From positions 13,213,886 through 13,277,885 of the forward strand of contig OY987236.1 in the NCBI GenBank assembly GCA_963920705.1: a stretch of DNA of 64,000 nucleotides, read 5' to 3'. Source of the DNA: Odiellus spinosus (Eukaryota > Arthropoda > Arachnida > Opiliones > Phalangiidae). Shown one piece after another: positions 44,420 to 55,899 of this stretch (position 1 is the stretch's first letter; every line of letters begins with the position of its first letter). A program made the position numbers and the translations under genes. Under the pieces are notes generated by a model that saw only the letters and a program-made list of their open reading frames with translations, did no database searches and was not told the origin of the DNA.

Positions 44420-45059
44420 ACACATGAGACTATTAACGGCAGAACAGAAGTGTTGGTCTAATCCAACTACAGGGCAAGAACCGACCTGTGGTTCCGACAC
44501 GTAAAAGCAAGGATCGAATGGAGGAGGCTTTTAACAACCGTTGTTGTATTATACAGAGCAGTGGAGTGAAGAATTTTTCTTTATCAGGCTTACCGCAAAG
44601 GGAGGATGGGGTAGAAAGTGTTGACTGAAAATCACCATGAAAAAATAACCCCACTGGTTTGAAATTTTAACTAACACTGGCTGCCAGCGGTAGAAAATGC
44701 TTTGGCGAACAGAATTTTAGACATAATATTTTGATTCACGTGACAATCAAACAATGATGAAGAAGATTAATTTAATTATGATAAAATCGATTAACACAGT
44801 TTAAACGCTTAATTCCATTTTGATAATTATAATTTAAATATAATCAAAAATAAATCTAATCGATGAAGCTAATCCTAATCTAAATCAAAATTAATCACAA
44901 TTTTACCAATAAAAGTGATTAAATTTATTTAAAGCTTTATGACTGATTGAAATTTATTGATGATAGAATCAAATTAACTATGATTAGACCAATTATAATT
45001 AAAATGGATTTTTCATGGATTATTAATACTAGATCAGAATTTAATAATTACTGGATTAA

Positions 45060-45362
45060 TTTCTCTTATTAATAATTCGTATTAAATAATTAATAATTCG
45101 TATTAAATAATTAATAATTCGTATTAAATAATTAATAATTCGTATTAAATAATTAATAATTCGTATTAAATAATTAATAATTCGTATTAAATAATTAATA
45201 ATTCGTATTAAATATTTAATAATTCGTATTAAATAATTAATAATTCGTATTAAATAATTAATAATTCGTATTAAATAATTAATAATTCGTATTAAATAAT
45301 TAATAATTCGTATTAAATAATTAATAATTCGTATTAAATAATTAATAATTCGTATTAAATAA
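45060..45362 (+). repeat. 21-bp AT-rich satellite, block 1
   Basis: About 14 tandem copies of AATTCGTATTAAATAATTAAT, nearly identical, inside the CACTA-like element. Confidence 0.92.
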
Positions 45363-45690
45363 TATTTAATTCATAATTAGTAATATTTAATTCATAATTA
45401 GTTATATTTAATTCATAATTAGTAATATTTAATTCATAATTAGTAATATTTAATTCATAATTAGTAATATTTAATTCATAATTAGTAATATTTAATTCAT
45501 AATTAGTAATATTTAATTCATAATTAGTAATATTTAATTCATAATTAGTAATATTTAATTCATAATTAGTAATATTTAATTCATAATTAGTAATATTTAA
45601 TTCATAATTAGTAATATTTAATTCATAATTAGTAATATTTAATTCATAATTAGTAATATTTAATTCATAATTAGTAATAAATAATTCATA
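45363..45690 (+). repeat. 21-bp AT-rich satellite, block 2
   Basis: About 15 tandem copies of AATTCATAATTAGTAATATTT, nearly identical. It directly abuts block 1, has the same unit length and begins with the same AATTC. Confidence 0.92.
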
Positions 45691-45699
45691 GTAATTTTA

Positions 45700-45812
45700 T
45701 ATAAATCATTATTCACAATTAGTATTTAATGGTTTATTATTAGTATTTAATGACTCATTATTAGTATTTAATGACTCATTATTAGTATTTAATGTCTCAT
45801 TATTAGTATTTA
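45700..45812 (+). repeat. 21-bp AT-rich satellite, block 3
   Basis: About four to five copies of TTATTAGTATTTAATGACTCA, again 21 bp long, following block 2. Confidence 0.8.
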
Positions 45813-46289
45813 AAAATAAGTTTGTTGTAAAAGGCCTTTTTGAAACCCATCTTTGTGGTAAATACTAAACCCATAAATTTGTGATTAAAACTAACGTATT
45901 CATATATTTGTGATAAAATTCCATTTCTCAAAATCCATAAAACCCATCTTTCTCAAAATGCATAAACGTCTTATAAAAAGCTTTCTTTTCCAAATTAATG
46001 AACTTCTTTTAAAAACCAAAATCATAAACTTGTTAAAAACCTCTTTTCAAACCCATAACTTTGTACTAAAATTAAAGTTAACAAACTTGTAACCTCGTGA
46101 AAAACCAATTTCTCAAAGTGCATCAACTCGTGTTAAAACCTCTTTTTCAAATGCATGAAACCATAATACAAATCTGGATTTATTTTGATTTTTAAATCAT
46201 TGTGATGTATGATAACCCATTATTTTGTACAAATAAATCTTCCAGGTTTGCTACTATTTAAATAATGAAAGAAGTATCTTTTATTTTCC

Positions 46290-46790
46290 CGAAAAATACC
46301 TTATATGGTGCCAATTAGTACCTCTAATGGCCGAAAAGGTATTTCTTCACACCCCCAAAGCGAAATTTTGAAGTATGAAAAATACCTTATATGGTGCCAA
46401 TTAGTACCTCTAATGGCCGAAAAGGTATTATTTCGTACCCCTAAAGTGAAGTTTTGAAGTCTGGATAAATACCTTATATGGTGCCAATTATTACCTCTAA
46501 TGTCCGAAAAGGTATTATTTCGTACCCCTAAAGCGAAGTTTTGAAGTCTGGATAAATACCATATATGGTACCAATTAGTACCCCTAATGACTCAAAAGGT
46601 CTTTTTTCGAACCCCAATAGTATTTTTTTGAAGTCTGAATAAATACCATATATGGTGCTAAATAGTACCCCAAAGGTCTTCATTAATACCCTTAATAGAA
46701 GGTATTTTATAATACCCCTAAAGTAGGGTATTAATAAGTACCTAAAAGGGTGCGCCTGGGGTGGCAAGCAGAAATACCTTTAAAGGTATT
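46290..46790 (+). repeat. Subterminal tandem repeats of the CACTA-like element, about 87-bp unit
   Basis: Five units each contain AAATACC.TATATGGTGCC, AGTACC.CTAATG and AAAAGGTATT. They lie next to the right terminus. The left subterminal region (43,230-43,440) has inverted AAGGTATTTT motifs. Confidence 0.8.
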
Positions 46791-46920
46791 TATCCGACCC
46801 TTTATTTTTTACAGTGTGTGTTCACGTATTATCTTTATAAATCGATTTATTGTAGCTTCATCTATCGGTTGATGAAACCGAATCGGTATGAAACTGTTTC
46901 TCGAAGCAGTTTGTGTAATT

Positions 46921-47307
46921 TATTTACATAATCATTGTTGACTTTGACTCTTTTTGAACCCTTCCTGGGTGCTGGAATGGTCTATTAAATTTTTACCATA
47001 TCGTAATACTATCTCTTTAATCTTTTTATCATATTCGTAAAGAAACGGTTTAGGCTCCCGCGTATCAAGGCAATGACGTGTATCCCCATTAGGACAGGTG
47101 GCTCTCGTTTTTAACAGCGATTTCTAAAAGGGGATTTCTAGTTTTTTTGGCGCGGATCCCAATGTTATACAAACAGTAAAGGTATTCTACAACATTAGTC
47201 TAGTCATCTTCATATCGCGCGCGCACTTTCTTCCCCATAGCTCTATCCGAGATTCTATATAAACAATTCATGATATAGCTTCTACAATTACCAAAAGTAA
47301 CCGGAGA
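46921..47307. other. Non-coding stretch, no gene recognised
   Basis: No frame over 60 codons and no recognised repeat before the hAT-like element starting at 47,316. Confidence 0.4.
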
Positions 47308-47315
47308 GCCACAAG

Positions 47316-47866
47316 TAGAGCTCGGGATTCCTATAACTTTTATTAATTGAATAAGACCATCGTGAATGTCAATCAGATATTATCCGTTCGCGAAACAATA
47401 TCCATTTGTTATTCGAGTTAACATATCTAAATGTAACGGGAAACTTTTGATTCGTACTCATTGTTATAGGACATTGATACGTTATACGAGTTACTCATTC
47501 GCCGATAAGAACAATTTGAAACTCGAGTTTCTTCGCCGATTTTAACACAAATTGAGATGCTGAAGCTAGGATGTAGTAATTTAGTCGGTTCCTTTCAATT
47601 TAGATTAAAATCTAATTATTATATTTCATTCTACACGGATTTCGAGAAACGTCATATTTTTATCTTCGCATTATCCGTTTGAATAAAGGCGTAATTTGTT
47701 TATTAACCAAGCTTTAAATTTTATCTCCGGATAATTCGTATCCATTTGATACGCGTCTGTTAATATAATTTGTGGGTTTATTTTAACAAACAATGCATCC
47801 GAGATTAAAATATCTGAAAAAAGCCTTTCAATGGATATTCTAAGCGATTATTAATTCCGAGCTCTA
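47316..47866. mobile_element. hAT-like non-autonomous element (TAGAGCTCGG ends)
   Basis: 551 bp with TAGAGCTCGGGATTC and AATTCCGAGCTCTA termini. The 8-bp flanks are GCCACAAG (47,308-47,315) and ACCACAAG (47,867-47,874), matching at 7 of 8. A TAGNG-type end with an 8-bp duplication is the hAT pattern. The interior is rich in TTATCCGTTCG/ATTCGAGTTA-like segments and has no transposase frame. A related copy is nested at 57,182-57,571. Confidence 0.8.
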
Positions 47867-47874
47867 ACCACAAG

Positions 47875-48033
47875 TAGAGGTCTGGGTTTGAACAAGATTA
47901 TCCACAAATATTTGGTTAATCGGTTAATTATTCGCGATTACATTGGATTTATCATAGACTTTCCGTGGATAATTTCAAAATATGAATAAAGATAAAACAA
48001 ACAGAAATTATCTTATCCAAACCCCGACCTCTA
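47875..48033. mobile_element. hAT-like MITE, older copy, directly beside the previous element
   Basis: 159 bp from TAGAGGTCTGGGTTTGAAC to AAACCCCGACCTCTA. It is shorter than and diverged from the copies at 48,353 and 48,859. It is flanked by ACCACAAG and GCCACAAG (48,034-48,041), so both elements share the same target octamer. Confidence 0.8.
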
Positions 48034-48352
48034 GCCACAAGTCAAATCACGAACTGATATACGAATAGTAAACGTTCTTAGTAAGAATCGGATTCATACT
48101 TTATGATTGGATGAGTGATACCCACTTGTTTTTAAAAAATATTTGTAGCCATATATAGACTTTGTTTCGCGGGAAAATATAGGGAAGTCATTTTAAGAAG
48201 GATAACGAACCAACACCTGCTATTGTACATACTTACATAATTATATTTTTGTTTAAAAGAGCCCCTGGAAATCAGATAGTCACGGGAAAAAGAGAAATAT
48301 ATAATCATTTAGTCAGGGGAAAATGCTCGTAGATGGTCAGGACAAACCTGGA

Positions 48353-48532
48353 TAGAGATCGGGGTTTTAACAAAATTATCCACAACTATCAGTTAATCAG
48401 TTAATCATAAAAAAATAATCGGAAAATTATTCGCGATTACATTGGATTTATCATAGACTTTCCTCGAAAAAGTTTAAGTTATGAATAAAGATAAAATAAT
48501 CAGAAATTTTCTTGTCCAAACCCCGATCTCTA
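48353..48532. mobile_element. hAT-like MITE with perfect 8-bp target duplication
   Basis: 180 bp, TAGAGATCGGGGTTT to AAACCCCGATCTCTA, flanked on both sides by AACCTGGA (48,345-48,352 and 48,533-48,540). Very similar to the copies at 6,669 and 48,859. Confidence 0.93.
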
Positions 48533-48858
48533 AACCTGGAAAAGTCATGGAATTTGAAGTACCAATTTTTTGGGTACAAGACAGACCGTGTATTAGTTGA
48601 AACGCATCGCTACTCCTTGTTTCTCTTTCTTTCTCATTCAGAGGCCTTCTAAAACTTTTACGCGAATCAATATTAGTTCATTTCGGAAGGATTATGAGTT
48701 TCTCCTCCCTTAACGTGTTATATAGATTTGATATTTTTAAATGGAAGGTGAAAAAGAAAAAAAAAATGTCTAGACTAGTTTAATTTATTAAGAATTTACA
48801 CATCGCTGATACTTTAAACAAGATTAACGAACAATAATTAACCTTTTAAACTTGTGGG

Positions 48859-49037
48859 TAGAGATCGGGGTTTGAACAAAATAATCCACAACTATTAGTT
48901 AATCAGTTAATCATAAAAAATAATCGGAAAATTATTCGCGATTACATTGGATTTATCATAGACTTTCCTCGAAAAATTTTAAGTTATGAATAAAGATAAA
49001 ACAATCAGAAATTTTCTTGTCCAAACCCCGATCTCTA
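48859..49037. mobile_element. hAT-like MITE with perfect 8-bp target duplication
   Basis: 179 bp with the same ends as the copy at 48,353, flanked by CTTGTGGG on both sides (48,851-48,858 and 49,038-49,045). Confidence 0.93.
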
Positions 49038-49045
49038 CTTGTGGG

Positions 49046-50280
49046 TGTGGAAAATATTTAATTTAGAGAAAAATTTAGCTAGAAAAGTCAAAATATTTAT
49101 AAATTTTGGTTTTTCGAAGTAAAGCCACGCAACTAAATAGTCACAACTAAACTGGTCAATTTACTAGAATAACGAAATAAATGGGCTTTTCCAATGAGGA
49201 AAAATCTTCAATTTTGTAAAAAAAAAATGGTCCAAATTGGAAATCACCAACAGAATTAGACCAAATCTTGAATTCTAATTAATTTGATCAAAATAGCAAA
49301 CGGCTTTGGTCAACTATTATTGAATTCATGTTTTCCTTTTGGTCTATTTGATCGAATTTTGTTGAAATTTTCCAATTTAGACCAATTTTAACAAAATTAA
49401 AAGATTTTCCCTCTTTGTGTAAGCCGCTTTCTTTCATTGAAATAAAAAAGTAAAAACGACGTCACAATATTTTTCAGTTTCTTAAGATTATTTTTACGAG
49501 TTTGGAGCGAAATTAATTTGATAAGGCCCGAATCGAGTCGAGTTGCATCTTTATACTTTAAGTAATTTTTGAAACCCTTTTTTTTTCTGTTTTTTATGTT
49601 TTGCGAAAAAGATTTGGAAACTTTTCCGATAAAATAGGCTTCATGAAATAATTGAAATGGCTCTGAATCTATCAGTGACTCCAATGAAATCGATAATATA
49701 GCTTTGTTTTGCGTGTATCCATCCCTTTAATTTTTTTTCTCTTTTTGATAGCGCGCAAATATATAGCGCTGAAGATCTTAAATTTCCCCTTTGGCTCGGA
49801 GCCGCGATGAAAATTTCCAAAACGGGTCCCAAAGCTCTTTAAACACAGTATCCTTAGATTTTATACTTCTTTTTTTTTTTCGTGTTTACACTTAATTTTA
49901 ATCTCTTTTGATTAAAATTTCGGGGAAAATGTATTTGAATTTTCCTTTTTTAAGTATTATTAGACTTTTTTGCGGTAGAAATATTATTCGAAATGCCATT
50001 TAAATAGTTTTTCCTCCATTTTTTTTATATTTGTGAAACTTTGAGGCGATAGGTTATTGAATCAGAACCCCACTTTTTCTGGATTGATACATAATATAAT
50101 ACTTTTATAGCGCAGAAGTAGAGATTTGTTGTGAAGTGTTAGGGGTGATTGATTACAACCTTAATTGGAAAATTTGGGAATGGTTGAGGAAATCCTTAGA
50201 ATGTACAGGTTTTATAGATAAAAGCTTAGTAAGTTTCACGGTTGGTATATAAAATCCAAAGAAGTTATATGATTGTTAGA
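49046..50280. other. AT-rich non-coding stretch
   Basis: Two minus frames (49,397-49,684 and 49,641-49,832) are Lys-rich, lack motifs and partly reflect A/T runs. The sequence around 49,180-49,620 has a similar stretch near 63,420-63,720 (shared GCCCGAATCGAGTC and ACCAATT-type blocks), so it may be a dispersed repeat. Confidence 0.4.
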
Positions 50281-50289
50281 TATTATGCT

Positions 50290-50640
50290 GAAATGTTTTT
50301 GGATAGATCGAGAAAAACCTTGGAGGTTAAAGGATAGATTGAGAAAAACCTTGAAAGTTTAAGGATAGATTGAGAAAAAAACCTTGGAAGTTAAAGGATA
50401 GTTTGAGAAAAAACCTTGGAAGTTGAAGGATAGTTTGAGAAAAACCTTGGAAGTTAAAGGATAGATTGAGGAAAGCCTTGGTTGTTAAAGGATAGATTGA
50501 GAAAAGCCTTGGTTGTTAAAGGATAGATTGAGAAAAGCCTTGGTTGTTAAAGGATAGATTGAGAAAAACCTTGGTTGTTAAAGGTAGTTTCCCTGGAAGT
50601 TATATAGGAATGATTGAGAAAAAATCCCTGGAAGTTAAGT
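50290..50640 (+). repeat. Minisatellite, about 31-bp unit
   Basis: About ten imperfect units of GGATAGATTGAGAAAAACCT followed by TGGAAGTTAAA, with variants in the last third (TGGTTGTTAAA). Degenerate copies trail to about 50,840. Confidence 0.8.
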
Positions 50641-50957
50641 CCTGGTAGTTCGAGGAATGATTAAGAAAAACTTTGAGTTTGAGGAAACACCTTTGGAGTT
50701 CGAAAAATGATTGAAATGTTCTTTTTGAAGTTAAAAAAATAATATAGAAACACTTTTGAAGTTCAACGAATGATTCTGAAAAAATCCTGGTAATTCTAGG
50801 AATGATAAGAAATATCCCTGGTAGTTGTAGGAATGATTAAAAAGGCCTTCTGAGTATATAACTTAACAGCTTAATTGATCCAAATCCCTTGGCCCAAGAA
50901 CAAAGACACCAAAATCAAAAAAAAAAAAGGCACGGATGCAAAATCTATTGTAATTAT

Positions 50958-50960
<3 letters not shown>

Positions 50961-50991
<31 letters not shown>
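50961..50991 (+). repeat. Poly-T homopolymer run
   Basis: 31 consecutive T bases. Confidence 0.9.
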
Positions 50992-50993
<2 letters not shown>

Positions 50994-51439
50994 AATTTAC
51001 TGGGTGTTCATTAAACCAAACCACACATTCTCCATATAACAACTTAGTCGAAGCAATCTCGATTAAGTGACTATAAAACAGAGCACATCATTAATATAAT
51101 GTCAGTACTACATCAAACGAAGGCTTATATTTGTCCGTCCAAAGCCAGGTAATGATCTCGAGTACGCTTAATATACTATAAAACCTCTAGCTCCATGCAA
51201 AGTTTCAAATACAGTAACTTTCGTATATTAATAAAGGTGTAGAAGTAATTGCACCAAATGGTATACGCGCAAAACATTATTTCAAAACAAACCCCTTTTT
51301 ATGTCATGCATAATCTGAGTCAAGAAAGTGTACATAAAACTAGTATACTTTTATTTAATGGCCAAAATATGAGGCGGGATTGATACACAATGTTAAAAAT
51401 TTAGTCAAACACTATTAATTTACAATGCCAGTACGTCCG

Positions 51440-51800
51440 TAACTTTTTCCAAAATGTTCTACAAGGTTCTAGAAAAGTTTAGACAGGTCTAGAAAATTCG
51501 GGAATGTGCTTGAAAGCTCTAGAAAGGTCTAGAAAGATCGGGAATGTGCTTGAAAGTTCTAGAAAGGTCTAGAAAATTCGGGAATGTGCTTGAAAGGTCT
51601 AGAAAATTCGGGAATGTGCTTGAAAGTTCTAGAAAATTCGGGAATGTGCTTGAAAGTTCTAGAAAGGTTTAGAAAATTCGGGAATGTGCTTGAAAGTTCT
51701 AGAAAGGTTTAGAAAATTCGGGAATGTGCTTGAAAGTTCTAGAAAGGTCTGGACAATTCCGGAACATTCTATAAAAATTCAGAAAATTCTGGAAAGTTTG
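51440..51800 (+). repeat. Minisatellite built on TCTAGAAA and TTCGGGAATGTGCTTGAAAG
   Basis: Alternating long and short units (about 40 and 28-30 bp) of GAAAATTCGGGAATGTGCTT and GAAAGTTCTAGAAAGGTCTA. The 62-codon plus frame at 51,684-51,872 is repeat-derived. Confidence 0.82.
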
Positions 51801-52612
51801 GAAAATTCTAGAAACTCCCTTATAGTAAAATGTAGATATGAAATAGATATGAATAATTATGGATATTATTGATAGGCTGGAAATTCCAAAACAAAGTGTA
51901 CATTATTTCTCTATCGCGATTTCGTGATTTTTGTCAAAGATTTCACCAATGATTTGCTATTTTCACGATATGGATATCATAAGTAATTTCAAAAGTTCTT
52001 CATTGATTTCTTGTTTTCTTCCTAACTATTTCGCTATTACATTGGTGATTTCGTAATTTCTCTAAGACTTCTAATTTAAAAACGGTAGCTTGACGTACAC
52101 GTACACGTTCCAAGCCCTGTTCTTCAACTGGTCTAATATAAAAAGACAAGTTGTAACCTTATTGTTACGTTATTGCGTATGTTTTTACCTTCGAACTGTC
52201 ACTCGTCGTTTAAACTCAAACAATGTAACGGGGATACGAGATGTATTGACCCGCGTAACGTCCTTCGGAAAAATTGATTTCCAATTTTTTCAGGGACCTT
52301 ATATCCAGGGATAGGATATATAGGTGGGAGAAACTTAGGAAAACTTATACAGATGATTTTATTTTGAAAAGCGAGCTATAGTCTAACAAGGTTATTACCG
52401 CTTAGTATCGTGCGGCCCCAAAATGCGAGGATAAAAAACCAACTTATACAAAGTCGCTTCCTACATTCGTGCCTAGCATTAATAAAGAACTTTGAAGGTA
52501 TAGTCTCAGTTATTGTTGCCAGTAAGCGCGGGTATAAAGGTACTCGCGTATTTTATAAACTTTTGGGCCTGCTTGAAGGCTTTCAATAAAGCGAATCTAT
52601 ATAGAAATGTTT
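51801..52612. other. Non-coding stretch, no gene recognised
   Basis: One 74-codon plus frame (52,090-52,314) lacks motifs. Confidence 0.4.
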
Positions 52613-52614
52613 AT

Positions 52615-52990
52615 ATGAGCGTTCATATTAGACCTTGGAGTCAATTCTTAAACTATTTCGAAACTTTTTCTGCTGTCGTGTGAACGGAAAACTGAGCTAA
52701 TGTCACACTAACATTTCTTAATCGGTTTGAAACGGTAAAATCAACCCGATATTCAAATCGCCAACAATCGTTTTAAGCGTCGTGTGTTCACGCATTATAG
52801 TTATAAATCGATTTATTGTAGCTTCATCTATTGGTTGTTGAAACCGAATCGGTAAAATGAGACTGTTTCCCGTAGCAGTTTCGAGAAATCAAATCGATTC
52901 TATAAAAGACGGTTTTCCGTTCACACGACTCTAGCGAAATGTTTTGAAACGGTTTAAATCGATTCCAAGGCCTAGTATGAACGCGGCTAA
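52615..52990. repeat. AATCGATTT-family copies, a reversed fragment then a full forward copy
   Basis: The forward copy runs from AGCTAATGTCACACTAACATTT (52,693) to GGCCTAGTATGAACGCGGCT (52,988), with the imperfect inverted ends of the family. A reversed fragment precedes it. Confidence 0.65.
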
Positions 52991-53401
52991 GGTGAAGAAT
53001 ATGCCAAAGATTAACCTTTTAAATCGTCTACAAACTTACTTTTCAATAGTTATTCGAGATTGACGTCGTTAAGGGCATTTTAATGTAATTTTTCATGTCT
53101 TGGTCACTTTGCCCTATCAATGCCAACTGGTCAAGGTATCATGAAAAAAAAAATGTTGCATTTTTCACGAGTGACAGGTTCTTTAGTCAAAAATAAGAAT
53201 TTTGAATCGTTTGCATAAGGAATCACGTTAAAATCACATATATTCAAATACAAATTATCGTTAAATTACCTTTAGACAGTAAATTACCGCGTAGTTCACC
53301 CATTTCCAAAATTACGGTAATTTAAGAACTGTAATGCTATTACGTTGCAATCACGTTGAATCAATAAATTTGTGGTATCCTGTTAAACATTCGTGCTATT
53401 C
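52991..53401. other. Non-coding stretch, no gene recognised
   Basis: AT-rich, no frame and no clear repeat. Confidence 0.4.
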
Positions 53402-53408
53402 TTCATAC

Positions 53409-53874
53409 CACAAGTAAATCATCTTTCAAGTTTATAAGACGACATACTGCGGGTGACAATGAAGCGAGTCCGATTTTCTCAGACCGTTGGTTTCACCCCA
53501 AATAAATTACTCCGAAATTTGTACATAAAGGCGACCAGGCCCAGTATATTCTTTCTAGAGTAAATCAGACTCGAAATCGCGACGGCCGGGCGAGACACAC
53601 TCCTTCGTTTCGCGAGAGAGAGGGGAGAGTCGTTTTCCGTTGATACATAATCACCCCCGTAAACGTTTAGAAAGTTCGGCGCAATATTAGCACCGCCTAT
53701 TTAGTTCCAATCTCAACCGCTAGAGAGGACAATTTAGAATTCCGTATCTCGACCGTTTAGAGTTTTTTAATTTTTTCCTCTCTCCTCGGGCGAAAGCTCT
53801 GACGGCAAAACTTTCAGAACCAAATACCAATCATAATATGCCTTGTTGTAAACTTGAAGCATGATTTACCCGTG
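53409..53874 (+). mobile_element. Inverted-repeat element with CACAAGTAAATCA ends (copy 3)
   Basis: 466 bp from CACAAGTAAATCATCTTTCA to TGAAGCATGATTTACCCGTG. Flanks TTCATAC and TTGATAC match at 6 of 7. It is longer than copy 2 because it retains the CGTATCTCGACCGTTTAGAG and CTCCTCGGGCGAAAGC blocks, also seen in copy 1. Confidence 0.72.
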
Positions 53875-54565
53875 TTGATACTCGTCCTTTAAGCATTGTA
53901 AACTGATGCTGCCATAGTAGAGTATACGCGCGGGGGTGGAATATATATATTCTTTCGCGTTTAATCGATTTTTATCAACCTCTACTGTCTTCTTTTTCTC
54001 GATGCTGGGAGCGTATACGGTCGATCTCGGCGCGTATCTATCGCCGTTTATTTTTCCCATTACCATTTCTATATGACTAACCGTAATATCTTGTAACGGA
54101 GTTTTTCGAAAAAGTGGGGAAAGATGAGTGAGAGTTAATAATAATTTAACAAGAGATAAGCTCTAAACCAAAGAAAATATAACTAAGGAATAGAAATTCG
54201 GACTTAATACGTCTTTGGATTTAGTTTAGCCGAACACTTCCGTGGAACATCACGTGATAAAGAAGCCTGTCTTTCTAAACTGATAGCGAGTTCCACTGAA
54301 TCATATTAAGAGTGCTCTGATTCTCGCTGAAATCATAATTGCTCTGATCATAGTCGCTCGCTAATGAGTATCGAGCAGTGGAATGTAATATTTGAAAAAG
54401 ATCGCATCTCCCAATCATTGTAAAAAACAGTTATTTTTCGGTTGCTTCCCAGTGGAACCGAAAAGAAAATTGTTCGACTCACCCAGTGAAATATAAAATT
54501 TGCTCTCAAGAGTGGTTTTTCTCGCTCTATATATAGTACCCATTGGAATTCGCTATACAGTTCAT
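53875..54565. other. Non-coding stretch, no gene recognised
   Basis: A 66-codon minus frame (53,866-54,066) overlaps the repeat end and is not supported. Confidence 0.4.
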
Positions 54566-54569
54566 AAAC

Positions 54570-54645
54570 GTCCTATTTAATTTAAACTATAAGGAACCAA
54601 TAAAAAAAACTTGTTAGGTTGTATTCGCCCTTAAAGAGTTTGAAA
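54570..54645 (+). repeat. Right-end fragment of a PalA element
   Basis: CTATTTAATTTAAACTATAAGGAACCAATAAAAAA... followed by CTTGTTAGGTTGTATTCGCCCTTAAAG matches the outer right arm of the family. The rest is missing. Confidence 0.5.
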
Positions 54646-54699
54646 TTATATCTTATGACACATTTATCCAAATAAATCGTTTATCATTTAAAGTATTAG

Positions 54700-55075
54700 T
54701 AATTAACTGATAACTGCATTTCTCAGACTCGAAAATTGTATGATTGGCTGATTTGGATCTAAAAATCTAGAAAGATACCACATATTTCTGACAAACATGT
54801 TGTAAAGGCTAATAATGCAGTTATATTCATGTTTGCATGAATAAACTCATGTTTGCACGCGTAAATTCATGTTTGCACTTTAATCAAAATGTAATCAGAC
54901 TCGAAAATTTGCCCCGTTTACTGCTATGATTGGCTGATTTGGTTGTAAAGGTCAAGAAAGATACCACCCATTTGATTTCTGACCAATATGTTAGATAGGC
55001 TAATGATACAGTTATATTCATGTTTGCATGAATAAATTTGTTTGCACGCCTAAATTCATGTGTTCACTTAATTCA
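54700..55075 (+). repeat. Diverged tandem duplication, about 185 bp
   Basis: CAGACTCGAAAATT...ATGATTGGCTGATTTGG is followed by GAAAGATACCAC, then TTATATTCATGTTTGCATGA. It occurs twice, starting near 54,725 and 54,897, with indels. Confidence 0.7.
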
Positions 55076-55895
55076 ACATGTAATAATGTTATTTTTAAAG
55101 CTAAAGAAGAATTTTCACTAAGTAATTTTCGCAGCAAAAACCAAATTCTGCAAAAACTGCTTATTTAAAAAGAGCCTTAATGCTTTTTTTATTATTGGAA
55201 CAAAATGTGTAGAAAATGAAACCAACTAGGAGTCCGCCCACTTCGTGATACACTTTTTGACATATTGTAAATCGCGTGCTATAAACCGTATAACTTTTGT
55301 TTTTAAATTTTCTTTTGTCCGTGTATAATTTGCTTCGTTTTTCAGTAAGAATTCATTTTTCATTCATGAGATATAAGTTTTAATATAAACACGTAGACAT
55401 TTTATAACTAAATAATTTATAACCACGAGTATTGAGCCATGTGTAAGTCATCAAATCTTTGGGGAAGATTTTAAGGTTGTCGTACCAGACACTGCCTCGT
55501 GTCTAAAGTTCATAACTTATTACGGAAAAGTACTTAACGTCATAGCAAAAATCTATCAATATTTTTTATACCCTATCAGCACCGAAGATAGTAAATAATT
55601 ATCTAGTTAAAAGTCAGGGTATGTTTATATTGCTCCAATTTTTTTATCGATTCTATTATTATTCCGTTAGATCATGGAGGCTTTCATAAAGATCAAAACA
55701 AGAACTGATATATGAATAAATATTGAACGTTTAAAGGAAGAATGCATATCGTACTTTATGATTGGGGCGATACTCTTTTTTTTAAAAAAAAAGTCGCCAT
55801 CTATAAATAAATCACAGCTTACTACTCTAGAAACTGGCGTCGTGACACTGACCAGAGAATTAACAATACCATAAAATAATAATCAGGGTTATGAT
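55076..55895. other. Non-coding stretch, no gene recognised
   Basis: AT-rich, only short frames. Confidence 0.4.
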
Positions 55896-55899
55896 TTGT

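Larger units (their letters stand above)
43214..46816. mobile_element. CACTA-like DNA element without visible transposase, 3.6 kb
   Basis: The termini are CACTGTAAAAAATGAAGG and the reverse complement of CACTGTAAAAAATAAAGG (18 bp, one mismatch). It is flanked by TG on both sides (43,212-43,213 and 46,817-46,818). Removing the element and one TG restores the continuity of an AATCGATTT-family repeat, matching the uninterrupted copy at about 18,890. Subterminal regions on both sides carry many AAGGTATTTT motifs in opposite orientation, as CACTA/EnSpm elements do. The interior holds satellites and a tRNA-like fragment but no transposase frame, so it is non-autonomous. Superfamily assignment rests on ends and subterminal repeats only. 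Confidence 0.75.
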
